Of a stretch of 64,000 nucleotides of DNA, positions 12,901 to 24,300 are shown piece by piece; the first letter of the stretch is position 1; each line of letters starts with the position of its first letter. The stretch covers positions 51,704,830 through 51,768,829 of the forward strand of contig NC_134454.1 of assembly GCF_030867145.1 (NCBI RefSeq). Reading direction: 5' to 3'. This DNA comes from Opisthocomus hoazin. Its lineage: Eukaryota; Chordata; Aves; Opisthocomiformes; Opisthocomidae. The notes beneath the pieces are model-generated. The model searched no databases. It saw only the letters and a list, made by a program, of their open reading frames with translations, and was not told the DNA's origin. Made by a program: the position numbers and the translations under genes.

Positions 12901-13399
12901 TGAGACTTTCTTTTCTGAAAGACCACCTTATCAGTAAAGGCTGCTACTTTCAGAGTTTGGATAGACAAGGTCTTACACACATAAACACACCGGCAGAGAT
13001 CACCCATAGCCTGACCAAGATTAGTTTTGGAGTTAGGTTGCTTGGCAAATGAGCAGCTGGCGCTGCTTTCACACAGCCTTAGCTTTCACATCAATGTAGT
13101 GCATCAGAAGAAAAAAGCAGAATTATAAATAGAATGTGAGCGTGAGGACTGCAGTTCCTGGATACAAAGCCTCATCCCTAGCCAGGATGATCCTTCCCTT
13201 TTCCTTTCCTCTTATGTAGCCACAAAGTGTATATTTCTTCTAAGTCTTCCAGCAACAAGAGCTAAGGCTACAAGAATTGGTAAGGCTGACATAGATACGT
13301 ACTCCTATCTCTATCACCATGTACTGTACTTCAAACCACCCCTGCTGACTTTTATTATCCCAAACATTGTAATGGTAAAATTGATGATACTTTTTTTAA

Positions 13400-13760
13400 A
13401 AAATGCAGTAATGGCTAAAATTCTGATAAATTACAGTGGGTGTTATTTTTAATAATTTAACATAATGGCTGCAGCCTTTTCACTAAAGTAGCAATTAAGT
13501 CATCACAGTTGCCTGGTCTACACAAATTTATTGTGTCTGTTTTTACTGCTCGTACCTTCAGAACCATTTTGCCGCACAAGTTGACACCAAAGTCAGAAAT
13601 CATGCAGGGAAAGCTGGCAGAAAAAGAAAGGTCATTAATTGAAACTGTTATTTTTTATTATGTTCCACTGATACTAACACAGTTGTAAGTGGCTCTGCAT
13701 CTCAAACATTAAGTTTCCCCACATAATAATCATTGCTGCAGGTATATATCTGTTCGAATA
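13400..13760. promoter_or_regulatory. Enhancer-like AT-rich island
   Basis: A cluster of TAAT and ATTA homeodomain-type cores (TTAATAATTTAACATAATGG around 13450; AGCAATTAAGTCATCA around 13490; GTCATTAATTGAAAC around 13631) lies in sequence without repeats or open frames. This resembles conserved non-coding DNA. Conservation cannot be tested from one sequence. Confidence 0.25.
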
Positions 13761-15797
13761 TATTTCTCATTCTGAACCAGGAACGTGCACAAGGACATAT
13801 CACCAGAATAATCTATTTTTGAGGTGCTCTAGCTGTACAGCTCACCTTTTAATTCTTGGTTTGTTTATGAGCAATATTTACACAAGATTCCCATATTCCT
13901 AGCATACCAGTCCCTTGCTTTTTCCTAGAAGACAATGTCCTGATGCATAAATAACTTTCACTACAAACTGTTATTGTTCTAGTTGTGGTGGGTTTGTTGG
14001 GTGTTATAATTTCACTGCTGCAGCTGCTGCTCCCAATACTGAAGCAAAGTACTTGTTGCTACTTTACAGCAGGTCAGCAAGGAGTCACAAGGTGGCTTTT
14101 AGCACAAGCCTCATATTTAACATGCACAGCAGTCAAAACCTTTCCTCCCAGTCTAGTTAGCAATTTGAAGATTTCATTATTTCTTCTTTATATTCCTAAA
14201 ATTATCAGGAAAGGAAGCCCACAATTAGACCTTAACAATTGGCTTTATGTCTGAGTTTATGCGTGGTCTTAGACAAAATTTTTATGTACTTCGTTTTCCC
14301 TATTTGTTTCAAGCAGTAGTGATAGCAGTCACCAAGGAAGTCTGAACTCTGAGAACTTTGACATGGGTTCTGTAAAACACCTGCATCCTTCAGCTTCCAC
14401 AAGGCTGTCTCAGCAACCCAAAACTGAACACAGAACAAGTTTTGCCTAATCTCCCTGCGAATGTTGTGACATCTCAAGGAAGATGCTACAATCACATATT
14501 TCTGATAAGGACCTCCAAGGTGCCACTCTAGATTATAAGAATATTTGACAAACAGATACTTATGTGCCTCCCAAAGTATAACTCCATAGTGAGAGGACAG
14601 AGTCATGGAAGTTGAAAAGTATTTATTCTGGGGATCTACACCATTAGCCTATAAGTGGACCCAAAGCTCTTCCATGTGTTTGGTAAAGAAATGCTCCTCC
14701 ATTCAGAAAGAAATGGCAAGAGAGACACCATCACAGCCCTGACGGGCCAGGAGCCATCCTGCCTGGACAGTCTGCATACTGTTCACTGGAGATATGTGTG
14801 AGCATAAACGTGGTTCCAGTCAAGTACTGCAGGTAAGAGCATGGACACGGGCAAGGACTGAGGAGTAGCCAGCATGTTATCAATGAGCAGCTGAGTTTAC
14901 CTTATTCATGTAGCCATGCCCCAAGCTACCACTACACTAAACCACCTAGTGATAAAGTATTAATATACAACAGGTGCCTAATTATGTAGACCAAGTTGCA
15001 ACCGGACCTGATTTTCATGTGAAAAATTATGTTTTCGAAAATCCTAGCTGCAGGCTTTGCAGAAACAGTACCCTGTCACATCAAAGCCCAGTCACATCAG
15101 GTATCCTGGTCCTTGGTATAATATGAGGCCCAGGGGTACTGATCACTTTAAAAAGAGAAACTAGTCTGCCCCAGGCAAAAAAATAATTCAGAGCAACACT
15201 AATTCACACTACCAAATGGAATAAGACAGCAAGATTTCCACTCTATCTTCTCACTCTCTTTTCAGCTACACTCCCTCCCTACAAGAAAGAAAAAAAAGTA
15301 TTCTGCCTCACCAGCTACCACAGCTTCAGGGGATTATTATTATTTCCCTAAACACCAGTTTAAGTCAGAACATTCTAGCTACCACAAGTAAAACGCCACA
15401 TGTGTACGCTGGGTAAACAGGAAGCATTACGGGAAAGATGTTATCTCTTGCACAGGTGTACTATCCTTCATGTCCAGCTAAAGACAGTGCTATCCCAGCC
15501 ACTCATTAAAGGGATTAAATAAATTGTTTTTAATTCCTCTAAACCCAGAGAAAGGAACTCCAGATACTCTCGTGTTTCATGTGTCCCCCAGCATCACCAG
15601 TTCCAGCATCAGGGAAGGTCTGTTCCTGCAATAAAACCACAGTGTTACGCAGGGTGGCGGGAGTTTTTCCTTCCTCCTTCCCCCATTTCCCTCACTGCAA
15701 TCAACAACTAAATTGATCTGACACTTCATCTGTACAGCAAGGTCGCCAGGGAGAGGGTGTTTATGCAGTGTGTGGAGTGCATTGGAGAAGAGAGGAC

Positions 15798-15866
15798 CCA
15801 GGGAGGCGGGGGGGGGGTGGAGGGGGAGGGGGAGAGGCAGGAGCAGGGAGCAGGGGAGAGATAAAG
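15798..15866 (+). repeat. G-rich tract with G-quadruplex potential
   Basis: There is an uninterrupted run of ten Gs at 15808-15817, and at least six further runs of three or more Gs separated by 1-8 bases through about 15860 (GGTGGAGGGGGAGGGGGAG within it). The strong base bias also creates the long overlapping frames at 15577-16041, which are therefore not taken as genes. Confidence 0.85.
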
Positions 15867-15879
15867 GGTTCAAAAGTAA

Positions 15880-16540
15880 AGTCATCAAAAATAATGAGGC
15901 TGTTCCGCCCAGCTTCCACTGCAGCGGAGGAGCAAAGTGCCCTTTCAAATTCGGTGTCCCAGCTCCACAGCTGAAATAACTGGTCATAGAAAGCTGCAAG
16001 CAAATTGCCTTGACAAGGCTGTTACTGTTGTAAGAGTTCAAAGGTTTTGGACACTAGGTCAGCGGCTGCCAATCAAGCGGACAGAAAAAGCTGCTCATTG
16101 AGCCTGTGATTTCTACCTAGGCCGCAATTATCCCTGACTATTCCTGTACCTCAGCAGCTACTCTGATTAAACCAGCCTCCCTTTTACATCTCTTTCAGAG
16201 TGCGATTCACACACTAATTAGTTGCCTGCTCTCCACTGGGATGTCAGACCCTCAGTCAATTTATCTCTATTTCAGCCTGCTCAGAGTGACTTCCCCAGTT
16301 ATCAAAATTTAATCATGCCTTCAAAAATGTTGAAAAGTGGTCATTAGAGGCAAAAGGCCACAGGATACAATATTCATTTTTCTCTATCTTCCAGTCATCC
16401 AGCTGGCATCTATAATGGATATCCCGGGGGCTGTGAGAACACGTTGATTTATGCAACCTTGCTCTTGCTCTCACTGTGGTGCACCAGCCTGCTTTAAAGA
16501 ACAGGTTTTAACAAGGTCTGAGGTGGGAGGACATTAATCA
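15880..16540. promoter_or_regulatory. Candidate conserved non-coding element / enhancer cluster
   Basis: This segment has no repeats and no coding signal, but it is dense in transcription-factor-type cores. These are TTCAAAG (16037-16043, TCF/LEF type), CAATTA (16125-16130), GATTAA (16165-16170) and TAATTAG (16215-16221). The texture, with many TAAT and CAAT cores in balanced-composition DNA inside a gene desert, is typical of developmental enhancers. No target gene is visible in the window. Confidence 0.35.
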
Positions 16541-16689
16541 TGGTAGCATTGTATGTGAAAAAGGGTGCTGTGTAGTCAGAAGAACCCCCTACAGCAGGGC
16601 AGTTAGATTTTTTTACCACCTTCTCAGAGATAAAGGAGAATTTGACAATTGATTAGACCTTTCTGTAACCTCGAAGTCCTGTGAAATGA

Positions 16690-16746
16690 TGAGAGAGAGA
16701 AAGGGAGGGAAAGAAATGTGAGAGGGGGAGGGAGAGAGAGACAGAG
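16690..16746 (+). repeat. GA-rich purine tract
   Basis: About 57 bases, almost all G and A (GAGAGAGAGAAAGGGAGGGA and similar). It is simple low-complexity sequence with triplex or S1-sensitive potential. Confidence 0.85.
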
Positions 16747-17059
16747 AATGATTCTCATACTGATGGTCTTAAATGTGCAATAACTTTATGATTCTTGACT
16801 GAAACTGGCTATCAAAATCAGTCCCAACTCAATACAGTCTCAAAAAGAAGATCGTTCTTGGAATAAGAGTCCTTTCAGCTGTACATGTCAGAGGCAATCA
16901 TGGGCACCAGCAGCCTGCAGTGACTCCCCTGAATACTCTGTATTGCACAGTGAAACCCTGATAAAAATGGCATTGGATAACATCAATCCCAGCTGTAGCG
17001 TTCCAAAGTAGGTTTCAGCAAAATCAACAGTGATGAATTGAAATTTGTTGACAATAGGC

Positions 17060-17084
17060 TGGGGGAGGGGGGGCACAGGGCGGC
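17060..17084 (+). repeat. Short G-run cluster
   Basis: GGGGGAGGGGGGGCACAGGGCGG, two long G runs followed by a shorter one. It is the second G-rich tract in 1.3 kb. Confidence 0.7.
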
Positions 17085-17119
17085 AGTGATTATTATTCTG
17101 TCTTTTTCTTCCTTGAAAC

Positions 17120-17350
17120 CAGAGGAATGATTTTCAAACCTGGCTGCATGCAACTGAATGCATACATTTGCATGCGATGAGCCAATGCAGAGTATGAAGG
17201 CAAAATCTGAGTGTGCAAATCAGATAATTGCCTTTGCCCATGGAGGGTTCCCTGGTGAGAAATGCATATGCAAATGAGTGCTGAAAACTGGGCTCACCTA
17301 ATTTGTTTAATCTACCATGATGTCTGTGGTTTTGCCCTTGTCCAACATAC
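17120..17350. promoter_or_regulatory. Candidate enhancer with two POU-octamer motifs
   Basis: ATTTGCAT at 17166-17173 and ATGCAAAT at 17268-17275 are perfect octamer motifs in opposite orientation, 102 bp apart. A GTGCAAAT variant (17214-17221) and CAGATAATTG lie nearby, as does a run of CATGCA/GCATAC. There are no repeats and no open frame of note. Octamers are bound by POU-family factors, so this is a plausible regulatory island, continuous in style with 15880-16540. Confidence 0.35.
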
Positions 17351-20300
17351 AGGATTGGAGGGTCACAAATTAGAGTGTCTAGGGCTGGGCACAGTGAGAG
17401 TACACATTATGTTATGCCTCCCCCATACAGCTCTGGCAATCCATTAATCTGGCAAAACTAATCCTGAACTGCAATCCCCCTGCTATTTCAACCCAAAGCT
17501 TTTCTCTCTGCACATGCAATAATTGCCATTTTCCGTTCTCCTGTCCTGGGATCTCTCAAGCTGAAGAAGTCTCCTGAGCTCTCGCCCTCCCTCCTCACTT
17601 ATACCTGAGACCCTGGGGGTAAATGTTCAGCACAGTATGCAGGCACTGAGCTGAACAACTCATTACTGGTATGGGGAGGAGAATGCAACTTATCCTCATA
17701 TCATGCCAAAAATATAACCCTGGGTGTCATAAAAGTCTGTTCTTCTCCACAGACAGAATCCAAATAAGCAGGAGAGAAAGTGAAAAGCAAACTAAAAACC
17801 AAGAGCGTACTCCGATTTGTCCTCTTTGTGTTGGTGGGCTGAAATCCCTTTCCTGGATGTGGCCAGCCTGCCAGCCTACTTCAGTTTTCCCTCTCCAATG
17901 CAGATTGTTGCCAGCCACATGAGAAGGCGCAGACAGCCTGTCAAGGGAAATCTTTGCCTGTGTCAGGCTCTGATCTAAATATAACAGCTCAGTAAAGGAA
18001 ATAGCATCAAATCTTTAAAAGCTTTGGAGGCACAAAATGCAGGGCCGGCTTTTTTTGGGCTGTACAAGGACTTTCCTCCCAGCACGTTCTTCCAGAATGT
18101 GGGGATGTCTTCCAGTCTACGATTCAGTCCACTGGTTTCAACAACTCACTGCAATCCTAGATATTAAGGACTTCTGCATTAGGTTGCTAACCTGTTTCTC
18201 AGTCTTTCCTGCCGCAGCAAGAAGGACACCAAGCACCAGCTACTCTTCTTCAACACATTAGCTCCTCCAGGCAAGCAGTTCACTAAGCAGCCCATGTTAT
18301 GATACACCATTAGACACATTCAAAACAATTTAGGCTTACAATTTAAAGGGAGATACTGGAGGTATGAACATGAGAGTGCATGTGCCTAGCCACATTAATT
18401 TCAAACCAGATCCTTTGAATTCAGGTGTACTGTTTATACAAGCAAGGCCTGAGTACATTATTCAAATGTAGTCAGGCATAGTATTTGCCTTGAACTGCAG
18501 TAGTCTGAGTGCTACTGAAAGGTCACCCAGTTTCCAAAAAAGGCTGAGCGAGTTCTGCTACTTTTTGTACCCAGCTCTCCGAGGCGTGATATGTGGAGGG
18601 GGCCACTGTGCATCCCATGCTTCCTGTATTCCTGGGTGAACGGTGAACATTCAGCCAGGCCAGTGCCTAAAGACCCTGTCTTCATGCTACCCTACAAGGC
18701 ACATCAACCCCATGGAAGACTAGGTTTGCTGAATTCTACCCTCAGCACCTCTGCAAAACCCAGAAGCAATGCTCTTGAGAAGAAAACCTGTTTTCTGCTG
18801 TGCTTTTTGTGCTTCCAGTCAACAAAATATGCAGCAGGCAGGACATATGTGGGACATCTCTCAGAAAAGAGGCAAAAATCATTTTAGAAACAGGAAGGAT
18901 GAATCCTGAGTGTAAGCACCAAAAAAGGGGTGAAGGTGGTTTGAACTCAGAAACAGATCTGTGATGTTTCTTTCTTGATCCACTCAAGATTACTCGAGAA
19001 ATATTCATAAGGAAAAATATCACCTACTTTCCCGGACTGTTACAAGGCTGACAGTGCACAAGAATAAAGGGAAACAAATGATCTTGGAAAATATTAACTG
19101 TGCAAGAGTAGTAGCCTCTAGTTGCTAATATTTTGGACAGCAGGTACTTTGCAACGACATCTTCACATACTGTATGTCAACCACACTGAAACAGAGGCAT
19201 TAGATGTACTCTCTGTTTGGTAGGAGGGAGCGGAAGTACAGTACTAAATTATGGTTTTGCTCCTATTGCTCTGTCTTCTTGGCACTGTTGGCAAGCATGA
19301 AAGCTGTAATTTTCATTAAAAGACTCATCCAGATATTTGGCAGCAATTATATGATTCCTAGAGCCACTCAGTCACAAACAGACAATTAACACATAAAGCA
19401 GTTCTCATACTAGATTTATTTTCATTTTTATTATATAACAGTGGTACAAAGAGAGAGAAGAAGCTGCATGTATGTTTACAGTGAAAAACAAACACCACAA
19501 GGCAACAAGATAGGACAGACCATAGACTTTAGCACTTCAGTCTCTGTTTTTATTTCAGTAATGTAACAGAATGAAATCAAGTTAAGAGCTACAGAAAAAA
19601 TCCATTTAAAAAAAACAAGAAAATATTGATTACATGGAGAACATGAAGAATAGTATATCACTTCCAATATTGTAAAAAATCTGACTATAGCTGATGATAA
19701 AATTATAGGAATTAATAAACATATATGCATCCACTTTTCTATGTGCACACATACATGTTTTCATATATGTTTATGCAGACATAAGAACAAGTTCATATAA
19801 TAGTGCAATTGAAAAGTGTCAACTAAAAGCAAATGATATTATGCTGTATATAAATCACTTCCATACAGTCAGAGATTCATCCTCTATTTTTGCTACTTAA
19901 GAATCCAAACTGACATAAAATAAGTACTTCAAGAGACATCATTTTTCAACTGGAAGATTCTTAGTAAAGGACTATTAGATCCGATAAATAACAATAACAG
20001 CCATTTGCATACAGTGACAGCAGTATAGACACTGTGCATTCACCAGGAAAAAATAAATGCTAAAACTTCTCAAAAGCCTTATTTCAAAGTAAGCCGTCAC
20101 AAGCCATGTGACCTTGAGCCATTCCACCAGTTTTTCACTTCCATAACTCTGAAATTTCAGTCTGAAATTACTATTCCAGCAAACGCACAATCCGAAACAG
20201 TTTAACTAAAACTGCAGTTTTCAACCAGAAAAAGCCCTGAAGGTCCTAACACAAACTTTTAAGAGACTGGGAGCCCTTGTACAGCGCTCAGGCAAACGGC

Positions 20301-20984
20301 CTCCTTTCTTGAAAACCGAATCTCTGAAGTTTAATATTTCATTCTGAACATTACCTGTTTTTTATCTGTATTATAAAATATACAATGGACCTACACTGAT
20401 ATCAATAAAAAGAGGATTGTTTTGAAATACTTCAAAATAAAAGTTTTTAAAGGAATAGCAGCCATTCTTTTCATATATTGCAGTAACGAAGAGGAGAGTG
20501 CATGCTCAAAAGCCAACATATTGCCCATTTCACAAAACCACCAAACATTTTAAAGAAAAATATTATTTGTAAATACAAACTCAGAGATGTTTGTAAATAC
20601 AAACTCAAAGATGTTTGCTTGGTTATAGGTTGTAGAATGGAAATAATAACATACAGTTAAATAATCTTTTTAAATCAGAGTCTTCATATAACTTTTTTTA
20701 ACCCTGCACAAGGTACCTAAGGTACAGTGTTAGAAACGACTGCCAAATCCAAGGAAATAACCAGATAACATGAATATTGCTCACCACAACAAAATACACA
20801 CTTTCAAGATATACAGATAAAATAATCCACATGTCCTAAAGTAACCGACATATAGCAAAATTATAACCCTGCTATATTTATACACATGGGTGCAGTTTTC
20901 ACACACTATTATAGTCTCATATTATATATCTTTAAATCATGCTGGGAAAGTTTCTACCTTCCCCTAATGCCGGCTCTAATTTAG
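17351..20984. other. Non-coding stretch
   Basis: About 3.6 kb. The 19.4-20.95 kb part is AT-rich and could pass for a long 3' UTR on the minus strand (several AATAAA-type words in both orientations), but no coding exon anchors it. It contains a 24-bp tandem duplication at 20566-20617. No gene was recognised. Confidence 0.5.
20566..20617. repeat. 24-bp tandem duplication
   Basis: TTTGTAAATACAAACTCAGA... at 20566-20589 is repeated at 20590-20613 with one difference (AGAG to AAAG). It is followed by the first four bases of a third copy. Confidence 0.9.
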
Positions 20985-21330
20985 GATGAACAACTACTCT
21001 CATAAAGAAAAACTGCTGCTGCTGCTGTTTATTAGGCTGCAGAAAGGTCTCGCTGACTAATGTCCCAGGATTAAATGAATGTGGAATAATAAGAGACGAT
21101 TTATTTGTGCTCCAGTAGGATAAAGCTGCCACTGATTTTACAAGAAACTATTCATCTGAGGCCTACTATAGCTAGTAAATTGTGGCTGTTGCTGAAATTA
21201 GTCTCCAGGCCTTCGTGCAATCTACGGAGTGAGGTAGCAATGCGGTAATAAAGCTATTGTGAGTACTTGGTGTATTTAAAAGGTCCCACTTTTATCCCTG
21301 TCTTAAGGGATTCTGAAAGTCAGCTTTCAG
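20985..21330. promoter_or_regulatory. Candidate conserved non-coding element
   Basis: A repeat-free island with (CTG)5 at 21013-21027, GGATTAAATGAATGTGGAAT around 21068-21087 (ATTA core plus TEAD-like GGAAT), and further TAAT-containing words to about 21260. A 66-codon minus frame (20932-21132) spans the CTG run as poly-Gln but has no splice or family support. I read the island as regulatory rather than coding. Confidence 0.3.
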
Positions 21331-24300
21331 AGATTCTCATCAGAAAGTCTACTGGTATTTGCCTACAATTTACGTTTCTACCCTGGGAATATAGGAGATT
21401 TAAAAATGTATAGGTGGCAATAAAGCAGAAGGAATCTCATGCTTGTGGGATTTGGCTTTTTTTTTGTTTTCCTTTGCACATCCTGGAGTAATGTTTTCAT
21501 TTCAGCACTACAGCGGGTACACAGGTCTCTGTCCAGCCCAGAAATTTTCTTGAAACGAAAACTAAAATGAATCCTCAACAAGACATCAATAAAATATTTT
21601 TTTAATATTTTCTAACAATATTCTGATTTTTGCACGCAGAGAATAATAAACTAAAAACAAACTGAATCACATTAAAAGACACAAAAGGACATTTACTTAA
21701 CAGCAAGCAGTTACCAGAGCCATTTAAAAAGAATAAACAATGGAGAAAACATGTAAATAAGAATTTTGAAGTGAAAAACGTACTTCTACAGGTCAGGGAG
21801 CTTTGTATCCTGATCCAGTAAAATGCTGAACAACATTATGTTGAACAGACATTTGCAGAGATATGAATGAACTGCTGAGCTTATGAACAATGGCCTATAT
21901 TGAAAATAAAAGCTAAAGCATTTTTATCAAATTTATCAGTCTCAGCATGAAAATTTTATTTAAAATTAATTACATTTTTTTATGTCAGGTATATTTGTTC
22001 CAGGCTCAATATCAGGTTATATTTCTAGACCTAACTTTCATTATATGACTTGTACTTGTTCCTTGAATAAAACACAACACACATTCTCTGACAGTTCACT
22101 GTTACTAAATCCACTTCAGCTGGAGTAAATGGACATGCATATTCTAAGTATATTTGTACATTCAGGTGTAGCAGCCCCTTTTCTTTCCATAAGAAGATCC
22201 TGTTGGTAACACTGCTGCAGTGCTGTGGGCATGATAAACATTTATGTGGAAATGCATATCACCAGCACGCACCGCCTGAAAGTATGGCAATAACTCACAA
22301 CTCATTCTGAAAAAACAATATAACTGTTAAACAGAGGGTCCACACATACAGTCCAAAAGGCATAGAACAAACACAATCCTCAGACTTTACAGGTGAGAGA
22401 TGACATCTCCTACGAAGATTTCTGCTGCTTCATTTTACCCTTCTTACTGTCTTTGTTGCCTGTTTTCAAAGTGAGTAAGAAGGTAAATAGTATCTATTTA
22501 GGCTTGGCATGAAAATTCAGGCTGGGATTTCTTCAGGTGAAGAGCATGCATTAGTGAATATTCCAAGGCACTGAACAAGCTGAGAGAGTCTTCTACCTCC
22601 AGTTCAGAATTTGCTAGATAACACTCCTCACCTATAGTGGCTTTCATTTCTTTGTATTGTAACTATAGTGACGAATTTTATCCATAAAATACATTGCACT
22701 TAGAGCTGGAGCTTTTTGTTTTCAAATGAAAGGTTATCAGCCTTTTCTTTTTGTATAATGTGTTATAATTGAGTGTTATGCCTCGCATCTTCAGATGTCC
22801 CATCCCTACTTTCAGGTGTAGTCAGTCTTTCCTGTGTATTATAAATATTTCTTATAGTGTATACTTCATAGCATCAAAAGCCCTACAGGGGAGGACTATT
22901 GTCAAGGCAATACTAGAACTTTAAGTTCCTTTTCAGGAGGGAGGAGGCAATGATCCATATACTTGAATATCAACATCCATGATAATTGTAGGAAAACTTA
23001 CGACTACCTCTAAGCTTTCCATGTCTGCACATTCAGCTACAAGATTTTTCTAGGCTGTTAAAGGCTGAAATTTTTACTGAGCTCAACTCAGATTTTAAAA
23101 CTATGATTTGTTTTCAGACTGAAGAAACACAGATTTAAAAATTCTTTCTGTCAGTCCTATCCCTTCAACAACTTTAGAACATCTTATTGTTGTAAAGGGA
23201 CAAGAACTGTGCGTTTTGAGGAATGGCAGAAATACAATGAAATACACCAGAAGATACTGAGGCTAAACAGCAAGGTATCCCAGGATAGGAAAATAAAGTT
23301 AGCACTCTGGCTTGGTCTTGAGTGTTACACTGATATCTTCTTCTACACTGGAATTGCTTTAGGTGGTAAAATTTTTCTGCAACAGTTTTCTCTTCCTGTC
23401 TTCCTCCGCTAATGTCATCGTGCAGTTAACTCTCTCCTAGTCTACTTTAACTTCCCATCACTGCAGTTTATGAGGTGCTATTTGGTGTATTCCATATCAG
23501 AATATTATCACATTTTTAATGGAGATTTCAATGCACGCATTACACCATCAAAGCGCCATAACTGCTGTTCAGACAATGAGATTTATTAGTATGAAAACAG
23601 CCAGAGTGTCAACTGTGGTTTTAAAGCATTATAGCTAGACTCATTTTTTTTTCTTGTGTTATTTCCAGCATTTTTGTAAACTGAAAGAAACTGTATCCTT
23701 TACGAAGGAACTTTTTTCAAAGAAAACCAAGCAGTTTTGAATCAGTGTACCAGATATAACAGTTAGAAAAATGGGATTCAAAGTAAAGTACTTTCAGGCA
23801 ACTTTCAAAAAGCAATAAAGAGAAAAAATCTGAACTTTTTTTATGAGCCTCTGGCATTGAAATTTTAGAGCAGATTATCATCATTACAGAAACATGTGTT
23901 TTCTCCGTCATTCATAAGGTGCAATGCTGGTTGGTGCTCATCTTTGTTGTCTTGCCAGAATAAATAGGCTACTCCATCAGACGCTGCCCTTTTATTTAGA
24001 CTGAAAGGATAAATTAACTTCTTAAATCTCATTTGTAACTCTACCTGCTCTTAAAGTAAACAGTAACACTCACTACAGATGCATATCTCATCGGTTTATC
24101 AACTGTGGTCCTATTTAGATCTACTCAGATTTTTTTGTCATACCTAATATTGAGATCAATTGAGTCCTAGATCTGGGAAAAAGTCTCCCTGTATGGATTA
24201 TAGTTATTAATTACTGGGAGTAAAAAGTAAATATTTTTTTTCTGAACATCATGGAATTCAGCAGTGAAGGGGGGATTTTCCCCTTTGTTCAAACCCTTTC

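Larger units (their letters stand above)
5806..15797. other. Long non-coding stretch
   Basis: About 10 kb with no recognised gene or full repeat. Open frames reach 124 codons (14232-14606, minus) but lack family motifs, and many overlap on opposite strands. Two items stand out and are listed separately: a possible short exon at 6724-6921 (minus) and an enhancer-like island at 13400-13760. Confidence 0.6.

Noticed and set aside
14232..14606. 124-codon minus frame, with a piece (CVQFWVAETA) recalling the CR1 C-terminal region
   Set aside because: Only about four residues match CR1, and the surrounding DNA lacks the CR1 tail or other RT blocks. Treated as chance.
15577..16041. 154-codon minus frame with a Pro-rich segment
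   Set aside because: It spans the G-rich tract at 15.8 kb. The open frames on both strands there follow from base bias, and no motif or splice context was seen.
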